Origin: Rhizobium sp. FY34 | GTDB lineage: Bacteria > Pseudomonadota > Alphaproteobacteria > Rhizobiales > Rhizobiaceae | Length of the DNA stretch: 64,000 nucleotides | Assembly (NCBI RefSeq): GCF_005222845.1 | Contig: NZ_STFZ01000036.1 | Span: 427,308 to 491,307, forward strand | Reading direction: 5' to 3' | Shown here: piece by piece, positions 26,793-34,857 of the stretch | How positions within the stretch are numbered: the first letter of the stretch is position 1 | Layout of the letters: each line of letters starts with the position of its first letter | Translations under genes and position numbers: made by a program | The notes under the pieces: model-generated | The model's input: only the letters and a program-made list of their open reading frames with translations | Told to the model about the DNA's origin: nothing | The model's database searches: none

Positions 26793-27118
26793 GCAAACAA
26801 GCGTTCGATTTGATTCACGAAGGTCTGACAGAAGCTTTGGCTGTCGCACGCGGCGAGGCGGAACCATTTAAACTTCATATATCCGCAGAGCTTGACGTGA
26901 AGGAGATCCGTGCGGCGACCGGTATGACGCAGAAGGATTTTGCGTCCACATTCGGTTTTGGCCTCGATCAGTTGAAGCAATGGGAGCAAGGTCGAGCGCG
27001 CCCGGTTCAGGCCCTCCGCGCCTATCTTTTGCTGATCAAGGATAACCACCGCTATCTGATCACAGCGTTGCAGCGTCTGCAGGATACGCCTTCCGAAGAA
27101 TCTGCGCGCTACGCCTGA
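26789..27118 (+). CDS. HigA/NadS-type antitoxin with helix-turn-helix
   Basis: Product of 109 residues. The C-terminal half has an HTH of the XRE type (DVKEIRAATGMTQKDFASTFGFGLDQLKQWEQGRARPVQALRAYLLLI), as in antitoxins that repress their own operon. It has its own ribosome site (GAGGAAC) before the ATG at 26789. Because of the upstream frameshift the same frame continues from the toxin start at 26432, so it may be made both alone and as the C-terminal part of a fusion. The residual gene is intact. Confidence 0.8.
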   Translation: MSKQAFDLIHEGLTEALAVARGEAEPFKLHISAELDVKEIRAATGMTQKDFASTFGFGLDQLKQWEQGRARPVQALRAYLLLIKDNHRYLITALQRLQDTPSEESARYA

Positions 27119-27354
27119 TGGCGGTCATTTGACGCATATATTCGACTTGTAGAGGCTTAGATTCCACCGCATGCACCATGAGGCAATGCGCACTCGCACA
27201 AATATGACGCTGGTGAATACGGAGCTCGAGGAAAGCTGACATTGGCCAGCACTGTCTGCGACAATCAGAAGGCCAACAATCCTGACAGTTTTGCACAGTT
27301 TCCAGTACAAAACCCAACCTAGCCGCACACATAAACAAAAAAAGGGAAAAATGG

Positions 27355-27427
27355 TGGGCGATGACGGACTCGAACCGCCGACATCCTCGGTGTAAACGAG
27401 GCGCTCTACCAACTGAGCTAATCGCCC
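27355..27427 (-). tRNA. tRNA-Val(TAC)
   Basis: Read on the minus strand, it folds as a cloverleaf: acceptor GGGCGAT/ATCGCCC, D-arm AGCTCAGTTGGTAGAGC, anticodon stem CCTCG/CGAGG with loop TTTACAC (anticodon TAC), and T-arm with GTTCGAGTC. CCA is encoded at 27352-27354. An A-rich stretch on the plus strand follows (27333-27350), giving a U-run after the 3' end. Confidence 0.97.
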
Positions 27428-27765
27428 TTCGCTGTTCGGATCATGTCCGCCGCGTCGGTGGCCGTGATCTATGCGGATCGCGGCAAAGACGCAAGAGTGT
27501 TTTCGCAGATTTTTTCGTTTTTTTGTCATGCGTCCCTGCGGAAAACATCAAAAGCCCTGCAAATGCTGGCATCTGGACCGGCGCTTTTCTTGCGTCATCC
27601 ACAAGCGGCGGCGAGGCCTGGGGGAGGGGTGGATATTAAATTCAACTCCGTCACGGTTTTGTCTTTAACCCCGCTTGACACCCCCCGGAGAACCCCTTAG
27701 AGAGCCGCTCATCGACTGGCGGTGCCGGTCGGTGCAGAGGAGTTTCCTCCTCTTTTCTGGAATAT
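27428..27765. other. intergenic region between tRNA-Val and tRNA-Asp
   Basis: The 338 bases hold no gene that I can support. The tRNA-Asp promoter lies at 27675-27703. The tRNA-Val promoter should lie in the first 100 bases on the minus strand. Confidence 0.5.
27675..27703 (+). promoter_or_regulatory. promoter of the tRNA-Asp pair
   Basis: A consensus -35 TTGACA (27675-27680) is followed after 17 bases by TAGAGA (27698-27703), about 63 bases before the first tRNA-Asp. Confidence 0.6.
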
Positions 27766-27842
27766 GCGGGTGTAGCTCAGTTGGTTAGAGTGCCGGCCTG
27801 TCACGCCGGAGGTCGCGGGTTCGAGCCCCGTCACTCGCGCCA
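27766..27842 (+). tRNA. tRNA-Asp(GTC), first copy
   Basis: Cloverleaf with acceptor GCGGGTG/CACTCGC (one G-U pair), D-arm AGCTCAGTTGGTTAGAGT, anticodon stem CCGGC/GCCGG with loop CTGTCAC (anticodon GTC), T-loop TTCGAGC, discriminator G and encoded CCA. Identical to the copy at 27906. Confidence 0.97.
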
Positions 27843-27905
27843 TTCCAGGAAATCAGGAAGCAGGTCGAAAGACCCATTCGGATGGTTGTGCGTCCGATCA
27901 AATGC

Positions 27906-27982
27906 GCGGGTGTAGCTCAGTTGGTTAGAGTGCCGGCCTGTCACGCCGGAGGTCGCGGGTTCGAGCCCCGTCACTCGCGCCA
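27906..27982 (+). tRNA. tRNA-Asp(GTC), second copy
   Basis: The 77-base sequence is identical to the copy at 27766, with CCA encoded. The two genes are 63 bases apart, so they are probably processed from one transcript; tandem tRNA-Asp genes arise by local duplication. Confidence 0.97.
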
Positions 27983-28455
27983 TTTGCCTTTCTTCTCCGA
28001 TTAAAAATCCTAATCGAAAGTGCGAATGGTTTGCGCCGCGCTGCTGATTTTCTCTGAATATTGGCCTATTCTAACATAAATCCGACCGGCGGATTTTTGA
28101 CCTTCGGCCTGTACCCTTATCTGTCATCAGGCGCTTGCGCTGCGTTCCGAATTGGGATGCCGTTTCCGAAGTGTTCCGGCTGTTACCGGGTTCGAGTTGA
28201 TCATGATGATGTATTCAATCATGTTTTGCTGATCGACGGACTTGACCCCTGCAATTTGGGGTGTTTTGGGCGAATCTGAAATAATAAATAGTGGGCTGTC
28301 GGCTGTGTGCCATTTTGGCGCTGGATCTGACGCTCAAAAGTCTTGCGCCGGGCTCACGCCTGCGCTAGTCACGGCTTGTTGCAATGCACGTTCGCTTGCC
28401 GCGCATTCGCTTAAGTGCCGCCCGGGCACTGCTTGGCAAGCAGGGATCGAATACC
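27983..28455 (+). other. intergenic region upstream of nuoA
   Basis: These 473 bases must carry the nuo operon promoter. TTGACC occurs near 28234 but has no good -10 partner. I see no small gene, riboswitch or repeat here. Confidence 0.45.
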
Positions 28456-28821
28456 ATGACTGAACTTCTCAGTTCCTATGTCCCGATCGCGATTTTTATA
28501 GGTATTGCCCTCGTGATCGGCCTGGCGCTTTTGATCGCGCCGTTTGCGGTTGCCTATAAGGCGCCTGATTCGGAGAAGCTGTCCGCCTATGAGTGCGGTT
28601 TCAATTCTTTCGACGATGCGCGCATGAAGTTCGACATCCGATTCTACCTCGTGTCGATCCTCTTCATTATTTTCGACCTCGAAGTCGCCTTCCTGTTCCC
28701 CTGGGCCGTGTCGTTCGGTGAGATCGGCTGGTTCGGCTTCTGGTCTATGATGGTGTTCCTCGGCGTGCTCACCATCGGCTTCATCTATGAATGGAAGAAA
28801 GGAGCGCTGGAATGGGAGTAG
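28456..28821 (+). CDS. nuoA: NADH-quinone oxidoreductase subunit A
   Basis: Membrane subunit of complex I, 121 residues with three hydrophobic helices (SSYVPIAIFIGIALVIGLALLIAP, FYLVSILFIIFDLEVAFLFPW, FWSMMVFLGVLTIGFIYEW). The loop ECGFNSFDDARMKFDIRFY is the family signature at the quinone-site interface. It is the first gene of the operon; ATG at 28456 has AGGGA upstream. Its end overlaps nuoB by ten bases. Confidence 0.97.
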   Translation: MTELLSSYVPIAIFIGIALVIGLALLIAPFAVAYKAPDSEKLSAYECGFNSFDDARMKFDIRFYLVSILFIIFDLEVAFLFPWAVSFGEIGWFGFWSMMVFLGVLTIGFIYEWKKGALEWE

Positions 28822-29393
28822 CAGATCGCACGACCACCCTGACCGCGCCGCAGCCCAAGGGCATTATCGATCCCAATACGGGCAAGCCCATCGGCAGCGA
28901 CGACGCTTTCTTCGGCGAGATCAACAATGAACTCGCCGACAAGGGTTTTCTCGTCACCTCGACCGACGAACTGATCAACTGGGCCCGTACGGGCTCTCTG
29001 ATGTGGATGACCTTCGGTCTGGCCTGCTGCGCCGTTGAAATGATGCAGCTCTCGATGCCACGTTATGACGTCGAGCGCTTCGGCTTTGCGCCGCGTGCCT
29101 CTCCGCGCCAGTCCGACGTGATGATTGTTGCCGGCACGCTGACGAACAAGATGGCGCCGGCGCTGCGCAAGGTCTATGACCAGATGCCGGAACCGCGTTA
29201 CGTGATCTCCATGGGCTCTTGCGCCAATGGCGGCGGCTACTACCACTATTCCTATTCGGTGGTGCGTGGCTGTGACCGTGTGGTGCCGGTGGATATCTAT
29301 GTTCCGGGCTGTCCCCCCACGGCAGAAGCGCTGCTTTACGGCGTGCTCCTGCTGCAGAAGAAGATACGCCGCACCGGCACGATCGAACGCTAA
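28812..29393 (+). CDS. nuoB: NADH-quinone oxidoreductase subunit B
   Basis: Peripheral-arm subunit of 193 residues that carries the terminal 4Fe-4S cluster N2, which passes electrons to quinone. The four cysteine ligands are C72-C73 (LACCAVEMM), C137 (GSCANGG) and C167 (VPGCPPTAEAL). The N-terminal 35 residues before the conserved core are typical of alphaproteobacteria. The ATG at 28812 has GGAG seven bases upstream and overlaps the nuoA end. Confidence 0.98.
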   Translation: MGVADRTTTLTAPQPKGIIDPNTGKPIGSDDAFFGEINNELADKGFLVTSTDELINWARTGSLMWMTFGLACCAVEMMQLSMPRYDVERFGFAPRASPRQSDVMIVAGTLTNKMAPALRKVYDQMPEPRYVISMGSCANGGGYYHYSYSVVRGCDRVVPVDIYVPGCPPTAEALLYGVLLLQKKIRRTGTIER

Positions 29394-29408
29394 GGGCGAG
29401 GACCGGAT

Positions 29409-30011
29409 ATGACTGAAGCCCTCAATGAATTTGCCTCTTATCTGGCCGAAGTGCGGCCGGGTCTGGCAAGCTCTGCCACGATCGCCTTTGGCGAACTGAC
29501 GCTGACGACCGATGCCGACAAGATCGTCGCGCTTTTGACTTTCCTGCGCGATGATGTGCAATCCGGTTTCGTCAATTTCATCGATATCTGCGGTGTGGAC
29601 TGGCCCAAACGCGAAAATCGCTTCGACGTCGTCTATCATCTCCAGTCGCCGCGTCAGAACATGCGCATCCGCATCAAGGTGCAGGTGGCCGAAGATGTGG
29701 CCATTCCGTCGGCCTGCGCGGTTTATCCGGGTGCCGATTGGTTCGAGCGTGAAGCCTGGGATATGTACGGCATCCTGTTTACCGGTCACCCGGACCTGCG
29801 CCGCATCCTCACGGACTATGGTTTCGAGGGGCACCCGCTGCGCAAGGATTTCCCCACGACCGGGTTCGTCGAGGTTCGCTACGATGATGCGGCAAAGCGC
29901 GTCGTCTATGAACCGGTCGAGCTTCGTCAGGAATTCCGCAATTTCGATTTCTTGAGTCCTTGGGAAGGCACTGAATATGTGCTGCCCGGTGACGAGAAGG
30001 CGAAGGCGTAG
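29409..30011 (+). CDS. nuoC: NADH-quinone oxidoreductase subunit C
   Basis: The 30-kDa peripheral subunit, 200 residues, with the signatures EREAWDMYGILFTGHPDLRRILTDYGFEGHPLRKDFP and ERFDVVYHL-like ENRFDVVYHLQSPR. It supports NuoB and NuoD and contacts the quinone channel. GAGGA precedes the ATG. It is a separate gene, not fused to nuoD. It is followed by an unusual 509-base interruption before nuoD. Confidence 0.97.
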   Translation: MTEALNEFASYLAEVRPGLASSATIAFGELTLTTDADKIVALLTFLRDDVQSGFVNFIDICGVDWPKRENRFDVVYHLQSPRQNMRIRIKVQVAEDVAIPSACAVYPGADWFEREAWDMYGILFTGHPDLRRILTDYGFEGHPLRKDFPTTGFVEVRYDDAAKRVVYEPVELRQEFRNFDFLSPWEGTEYVLPGDEKAKA

Positions 30012-30045
30012 TTCGGGCAATAGGCAATAGGCAGTAAGGGCGAAT

Positions 30046-30496
30046 AGCGAGTAGCGAATAGCGAATAGTTGTTGCCCAAGATGAAGGAAGAGACAGACGA
30101 TCAACTCTTACAGGGATCTGAAGGTCTGGCAGCAAGCCATTGAACTCGCGGTTCAATGCTATGCCTCGACAAGCGGGTTTCCGAAGAATGAAACATACGG
30201 ATTGACCTCTCAGATCCGCAGGGCTGCCACATCGGTTGCGGCTAATATCGCGGATGACCACGGGCGGGAAAACACCGGAAATTTCATTCAGCATCTGCGG
30301 ATTGCCTAGGGATCGCTGAAGGAGTTGGAGACGCATATGATCATTGCGCGCAGGGTGGACATCTTGCCGGCGCAACCGTTTCAAAGCCTGATGGATCAGT
30401 GCGATGAAATCGGCCGTATGATCCGTGCGTTGATCCGAAGTCTGTAGGAGAAGACATGAGCGGAATGTTCGAGCTATTCGCTATTCGCTATTCGCT
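30046..30496. repeat. 23-bp inverted repeats enclosing the IVP pseudogene
   Basis: The left arm 30046-30068 and right arm 30474-30496 are complementary at 22 of 23 positions and are made of tandem GCGAATA units (ATTCGCT on the other strand). Further GGCAATAG units extend leftward to 30015. Together with the four-helix-bundle gene between them they look like an IVS-type insertion. Confidence 0.8.
30081..30447 (+). pseudogene. four-helix-bundle (23S rRNA intervening-sequence, IVP) protein, broken
   Basis: Translation in the frame of 30118 gives LKVWQQAIELAVQCYA, GFPKNETYGLTSQIRRAATS, VAANIADDHGRENTGNFIQ, HLRIA, then a TAG at 30307-30309, then GSLKELETHMIIARR and a C-terminal EIGRMIRALIRSL with stop at 30445. 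Intact relatives have RIAQGSLKELE, so CAG has become TAG. The only good ATG (30081, MKEETD) is one base out of frame with the rest. Two independent lesions make it a pseudogene. Intact members form helical bundles and are encoded in rRNA intervening sequences and similar insertions. Confidence 0.85.
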
Positions 30497-30520
30497 AATC
30501 ACCAGCGCGGAGCGCGCCCA

Positions 30521-31711
30521 ATGAATGAACACAATGTTCGCAACTTCAACATCAACTTCGGCCCGCAGCATCCTGCGGCGCACGGCGTGCTGCGGCTTGT
30601 TCTTGAACTCGATGGCGAGATCGTCGAGCGCGTCGATCCGCATATCGGCCTTCTGCATCGCGGCACCGAAAAGCTGATCGAGACGAAGACCTATCTCCAG
30701 GCTCTGCCCTATTTCGACCGCCTCGATTACGTGGCGCCGATGAACCAGGAGCATGCCTACTGTCTGGCGGTGGAAAAGCTGCTCGGCATCACGGTTCCGA
30801 TCCGTGGCCAGCTCATCCGCGTTCTTTACTCGGAAATCGGCCGTATCCTGTCGCATCTCTTGAACGTTACGACGCAGGCCATGGACGTCGGCGCGCTGAC
30901 GCCGCCTCTCTGGGGCTTTGAAGAGCGAGAGAAGCTGATGGTGTTTTATGAGCGCGCCTCGGGCTCGCGCATGCACGCCGCCTATTTCCGTCCCGGTGGC
31001 GTCCATCAGGATCTGCCGCTCGAACTGGTCGAGGATATCGGCAAGTGGTGCGATGCCTTCCCCAAGGCGCTCGACGATATTCACGGCCTGATCACCGATA
31101 ACCGCATCTTCAAGCAGCGCAATGTCGATATTGGCGTGGTGAAGCTCGAAGACGCCTGGGCCTGGGGTTTCTCCGGCGTCATGGTGCGCGGTTCGGGTGC
31201 GGCCTGGGATTTGCGCAAGTCGCAGCCCTATGAATGCTATGCCGATCTTGATTTCGACGTGGCCATCGGCAAGAACGGTGACTGCTATGACCGTTATCTC
31301 ATTCGCATGATTGAGATGGCGGAATCCGTGAAAATCATGAAGCAGTGCGTCAATCGTCTTCTGTCGGATGCCAAGACCGGTCCGGTCTCCTCCATCGACG
31401 GCAAGGTCGTTCCGCCCAAGCGTGGCGAGATGAAGCGTTCGATGGAAGCGCTGATCCACCATTTCAAGCTCTATACCGAAGGCTTCCATGTGCCGGCCGG
31501 TGAGGTCTATGCCGCAGTCGAGGCGCCGAAGGGCGAGTTCGGCGTCTATCTGGTGGCAGATGGCAGCAATAAGCCGTATCGCTGCAAGATCCGGGCTCCG
31601 GGCTATGCCCATATGCAGGCCATGGATTTCCTCTGCCGCGGTCACCAGCTCGCCGATATTTCGGCCGTTCTCGGTTCCATCGATATCGTCTTTGGAGAGG
31701 TGGACCGCTGA
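30521..31711 (+). CDS. nuoD: NADH-quinone oxidoreductase subunit D
   Basis: The 49-kDa peripheral subunit, 396 residues, forming the quinone cavity with NuoB. Signatures include NFNINFGPQHPAAHGVLRL at the N-terminus (quinone-site histidine), IGLLHRGTEKLIE and the C-terminal ADISAVLGSIDIVFGEVDR. The ATG at 30521 has GGAG eight bases upstream, just outside the inverted-repeat insertion, so its translation signal is intact. Its stop overlaps the next ATG by one base. Confidence 0.98.
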   Translation: MNEHNVRNFNINFGPQHPAAHGVLRLVLELDGEIVERVDPHIGLLHRGTEKLIETKTYLQALPYFDRLDYVAPMNQEHAYCLAVEKLLGITVPIRGQLIRVLYSEIGRILSHLLNVTTQAMDVGALTPPLWGFEEREKLMVFYERASGSRMHAAYFRPGGVHQDLPLELVEDIGKWCDAFPKALDDIHGLITDNRIFKQRNVDIGVVKLEDAWAWGFSGVMVRGSGAAWDLRKSQPYECYADLDFDVAIGKNGDCYDRYLIRMIEMAESVKIMKQCVNRLLSDAKTGPVSSIDGKVVPPKRGEMKRSMEALIHHFKLYTEGFHVPAGEVYAAVEAPKGEFGVYLVADGSNKPYRCKIRAPGYAHMQAMDFLCRGHQLADISAVLGSIDIVFGEVDR

Positions 31712-31965
31712 TGGATCGCGTCACGCTTGCCTGCCTGATCTGTCTCATCGCCAGCCCTGCGGTTTCGCAGGCGCTGGACGATGGCCCGGCATCGGCATCG
31801 CGAAGCAATGACGCAACCATGGCGCAACTGCTCTCCAAAGAGTATGAAATCAAGTCAGCCGTGCCGAATGGATCGAAACTGATCGTATTCATGCAAAAAG
31901 GCACGTCCGGCTATGCCTGCGAATTCGTGAATGTCGCGAAGACGCGGTGCGCATTGATCAATTGA
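31711..31965 (+). CDS. small exported protein inside the nuo operon
   Basis: Product of 84 residues with a signal peptide (MDRVTLACLICLIASPAVSQA, cleavage likely after SQA) and a short mature domain (LLSKEYEIKSAVPNGSKLIVFMQKGTSGYACEFVNVAKTRCALIN) with two cysteines that could pair. Its ATG overlaps the nuoD stop (TGATG), so it is translationally coupled to nuoD, and nuoE follows after 16 bases. Not a canonical complex I subunit; no named function is known to me. Export implies a periplasmic role. Confidence 0.8.
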   Translation: MDRVTLACLICLIASPAVSQALDDGPASASRSNDATMAQLLSKEYEIKSAVPNGSKLIVFMQKGTSGYACEFVNVAKTRCALIN

Positions 31966-31981
31966 TAAGGCGTGAGAAAGA

Positions 31982-32662
31982 ATGTCCGTTCGTCGACTAG
32001 CCGAAGATCAGTTTCAGCCGACAGCCTTTGCCTTTACGGCGGATAATTCCGCTTGGGCCGAGGCGACGATCCGCAAATATCCAGAAGGTCGCCAGCAATC
32101 GGCGGTCATCCCGCTGCTCATGCGTGCGCAGGAGCAGGACGGCTGGGTCACGCGGGCCGCCATCGAATTTGTCGCGCAAAAGCTCGACATGGCCTTTATC
32201 AGGGTGCTGGAGGTCGCGACCTTCTACACCCAGTTCCAGCTGAAGCCGATCGGCACTAAGGCCCATATCCAGGTCTGTGGCACAACGCCCTGCATGCTTC
32301 GCGGTTCCGAAGACCTGATGGATGTGTGCAAGCGCAAGATCCATGCGCAGCCTTTGCATCCCAATGCCTCGGGCACCCTGTCCTGGGAAGAGGTTGAATG
32401 TCAGGGTGCCTGCGTCAACGCGCCGATGGTGATGATCTTCAAGGACGCCTATGAAGACCTGACGCCCGAGCGTCTGGAAGAAATCATCGATGCCTTCGAT
32501 GCAGGCAAGGGCGCAGAGGTCAAGACCGGCCCGCAGGTCGATCGTCACACCTCCGCTCCGGTCGGTGGACCGATCACGCTCTTGGATGAGATCAAGCCGG
32601 TGCGTACGAACCTGGACGTAAAGCCGGATGCGCCTGGCGAGGCAGACAAGACGAACCCGTGA
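31982..32662 (+). CDS. nuoE: NADH-quinone oxidoreductase subunit E
   Basis: The 24-kDa peripheral subunit of 226 residues, carrying the 2Fe-2S cluster N1a. Cluster ligands lie in VCGTTPCMLRG and VECQGACVNAPMVMI. An alphaproteobacterial C-terminal extension of about 60 residues (PQVDRHTSAPVGG..DVKPDAPGEADKTNP) follows the core. GAGAAAG precedes the ATG. nuoF starts 106 bases downstream. Confidence 0.97.
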   Translation: MSVRRLAEDQFQPTAFAFTADNSAWAEATIRKYPEGRQQSAVIPLLMRAQEQDGWVTRAAIEFVAQKLDMAFIRVLEVATFYTQFQLKPIGTKAHIQVCGTTPCMLRGSEDLMDVCKRKIHAQPLHPNASGTLSWEEVECQGACVNAPMVMIFKDAYEDLTPERLEEIIDAFDAGKGAEVKTGPQVDRHTSAPVGGPITLLDEIKPVRTNLDVKPDAPGEADKTNP

Positions 32663-32768
32663 AGGACGCTTAAACAGCGTTGATCCTCGGGCCGCGCTTC
32701 TGAAAAGGGCGCATGGTGAATTTGAAAAAAGCCGACCCTCTGGTGGCGGCGGACTGGTGGAACAGATC

Positions 32769-34073
32769 ATGTTGAAAGATCAGGATCGTATCTTTACCAA
32801 TATCTACGGCCTCAAGGACAAGTCGCTGAAAGGCGCCATGAGCCGTGGCCACTGGGATGGCACGAAAGAGATCATCGAAAAGGGTCGCGACTGGATCATC
32901 AACGAGATGAAGGCCTCCGGCCTTCGTGGTCGTGGTGGTGCCGGCTTCCCGACGGGTCTGAAATGGTCCTTCATGCCGAAGGAATCGGATGGCCGTCCGC
33001 ATTACCTCGTCGTCAATGCCGACGAATCCGAGCCCGGTACCTGCAAGGACCGTGAAATCATGCGCCACGATCCGCATACGCTGATCGAAGGCTGCGTGAT
33101 TGCCGGTTTCGCCATGGGCGCCCACACCGCCTATATCTATGTGCGCGGCGAATACATGCGCGAGCGCGAAGAGCTGCAGCGGGCGATCGACGAATGCTAT
33201 GATGCCGGCCTGCTCGGCACCAACAACAAATGCGGCTGGGATTTCGACGTCTATGTCCATCACGGCGCCGGCGCCTATATCTGCGGCGAAGAGACAGCCC
33301 TTCTCGAAAGCCTCGAAGGCAAGAAGGGCCAGCCGCGTCTGAAGCCGCCATTCCCGGCCAATATGGGTCTCTATGGCTGCCCGACGACGGTCAACAATGT
33401 CGAATCTATCGCCGTTGCTCCGACTATCCTGCGTCGCGGCGCTTCCTGGTTCTCGTCCTTCGGCCGCCCGAACAATGTCGGCACCAAGCTGTTCATGGTC
33501 TCGGGTCACGTCAACAAGCCCTGCACCTTCGAGGAGCAGATGGGTCTGAGCTTCCGCGAACTCATCGAGCGCCACTGTGGCGGCATTCGCGGCGGCTGGG
33601 ATAATCTTCTCGCCGTCATTCCGGGCGGCGCATCATGCCCGGTCGTCAAGGGCGAAGACATGGCCGATGCGATCATGGATTTCGACGGCATGCGCGAGGT
33701 GAAATCCTCGTTCGGCACCGGCGGTATGATTGTCATGGACAAGTCGACGGATATCATCAAGGCGATCTGGCGCATCGCGGCATTCTTCAAGCATGAAAGC
33801 TGCGGCCAGTGCACGCCGTGCCGTGAAGGCACCGGCTGGATGATGCGTGTCGTCGAGCGCATGGTGAAGGGCAATGCCCAGAAGCGCGAGATTGACATGC
33901 TGCTGCAGGTGACCAAGCAGATCGAAGGGCACACGATTTGTGCACTGGGCGATGCGGCTGCCTGGCCGATCCAGGGGCTCATCCGCAATTTCCGTCCGGA
34001 AATCGAAAAGCGTATCGACCAGTATACGGCCAATGCCAGCGCGCATGGAGCTGTGCTGGAAGCAGCGGAGTAA
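32769..34073 (+). CDS. nuoF: NADH-quinone oxidoreductase subunit F
   Basis: The 51-kDa subunit of 434 residues that binds NADH and FMN and carries cluster N3. The nucleotide and flavin region is GLRGRGGAGFPTGLKWSF and NADESEPGTCKDRE. The 4Fe-4S ligands are in ESCGQCTPCREGTGWM plus the downstream HTICALGDAAAWP. The start MLKDQDRIFTN at 32769 matches the family; the frame is open upstream but that part is not conserved. Confidence 0.98.
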   Translation: MLKDQDRIFTNIYGLKDKSLKGAMSRGHWDGTKEIIEKGRDWIINEMKASGLRGRGGAGFPTGLKWSFMPKESDGRPHYLVVNADESEPGTCKDREIMRHDPHTLIEGCVIAGFAMGAHTAYIYVRGEYMREREELQRAIDECYDAGLLGTNNKCGWDFDVYVHHGAGAYICGEETALLESLEGKKGQPRLKPPFPANMGLYGCPTTVNNVESIAVAPTILRRGASWFSSFGRPNNVGTKLFMVSGHVNKPCTFEEQMGLSFRELIERHCGGIRGGWDNLLAVIPGGASCPVVKGEDMADAIMDFDGMREVKSSFGTGGMIVMDKSTDIIKAIWRIAAFFKHESCGQCTPCREGTGWMMRVVERMVKGNAQKREIDMLLQVTKQIEGHTICALGDAAAWPIQGLIRNFRPEIEKRIDQYTANASAHGAVLEAAE

Positions 34074-34079
34074 AAGATC

Positions 34080-34796
34080 ATGGTGGACGAAGCCGGTCAG
34101 AATGCCAAGGGCAAGCCAATGGACAAATCCTCCGTTGGCTTCACCCTGCCGTTTGCCGAGCGCGCGCCCACCAATCCGATGGAAGCTATGGCTGCCGCAA
34201 CAGCGGCGGGCGTGGCGCTCAGCACACAGTTTGCAACGGCTTTTTTCGGCATGATGCAGGCGGCCATGGGCACGACAGGGCCGGCGCCCGCGCCCCAGCC
34301 TGCACCTGCTAAAACGCCTGCCCCTGAAAAGGCGCCGGCACCTGTGGCGGTCGAACCGGTCGCCAAAGCGGAAGTGTCGGCCCCTGACGTGGCAAAGCCG
34401 CAGGCCGTGAAGCCGGTCAAACCGGCAAAAGCAAAAGCCGCACCTGTGGCCGTCAAGCCCAAGGCGCCGGCAAAGACCGTCAAGACGGCAAAGGTTGAAC
34501 CGGTGTCGATCGTGACGAAGGCGCCCGGCAAGGTCGCCGTGCCAGAGGTTAAACCGGTCGCGGTGAAAGCTGCGCCTGCTGCGCGCAAGAAGGGCAAGGC
34601 TGCCGATGATCTGAAGAAGATCTCCGGGATCGGCCCGAAGCTTGGCGAGATGCTGAATGGCATGGGCGTCCTGTCCTTCAAGGACATCGCCGGTTGGTCA
34701 GAAGACGACGTGGTGCATTTCGACCAGGAGCTCGGGCTCGACGGTCGTATTGCGAAGGACAATTGGATCGCGCAGGCAAAGGCGCTGCTGCGGTGA
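34080..34796 (+). CDS. helix-hairpin-helix protein encoded between nuoF and nuoG
   Basis: Product of 238 residues. The first 70 include a hydrophobic helix-like segment (PMEAMAAATAAGVALSTQFATAFFGMMQ). A long Ala/Pro/Lys/Val-rich linker follows (about 75-175). The last 60 residues form a helix-hairpin-helix unit with KKISGIGPKLGEMLNGMGV and a second helix pair. A similar C-terminal module is known fused to NuoE in some alphaproteobacteria, so a complex I association is plausible. It starts six bases after nuoF and ends 61 bases before nuoG. Confidence 0.85.
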   Translation: MVDEAGQNAKGKPMDKSSVGFTLPFAERAPTNPMEAMAAATAAGVALSTQFATAFFGMMQAAMGTTGPAPAPQPAPAKTPAPEKAPAPVAVEPVAKAEVSAPDVAKPQAVKPVKPAKAKAAPVAVKPKAPAKTVKTAKVEPVSIVTKAPGKVAVPEVKPVAVKAAPAARKKGKAADDLKKISGIGPKLGEMLNGMGVLSFKDIAGWSEDDVVHFDQELGLDGRIAKDNWIAQAKALLR

Positions 34797-34857
34797 CGGA
34801 ATGTGTCGCCAACCCTCGGAAAGAGGGCAGGGGACTGGAAACAGGACGTAAGTGACG

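Noticed and set aside
26156..27049. 297-residue minus-strand frame over MITE copy B and the toxin-antitoxin genes
   Set aside because: Its C-terminal part is MITE sequence and the rest is antisense to recognisable toxin and antitoxin domains.
28061..28279. 72-residue frame upstream of nuoA
   Set aside because: No ribosome site, no motif, and it lies in the presumed promoter region.
32713..32775. 20-codon frame overlapping the nuoF start
   Set aside because: It has no ribosome site and no conservation evidence; the overlap with the nuoF ATG could be chance.
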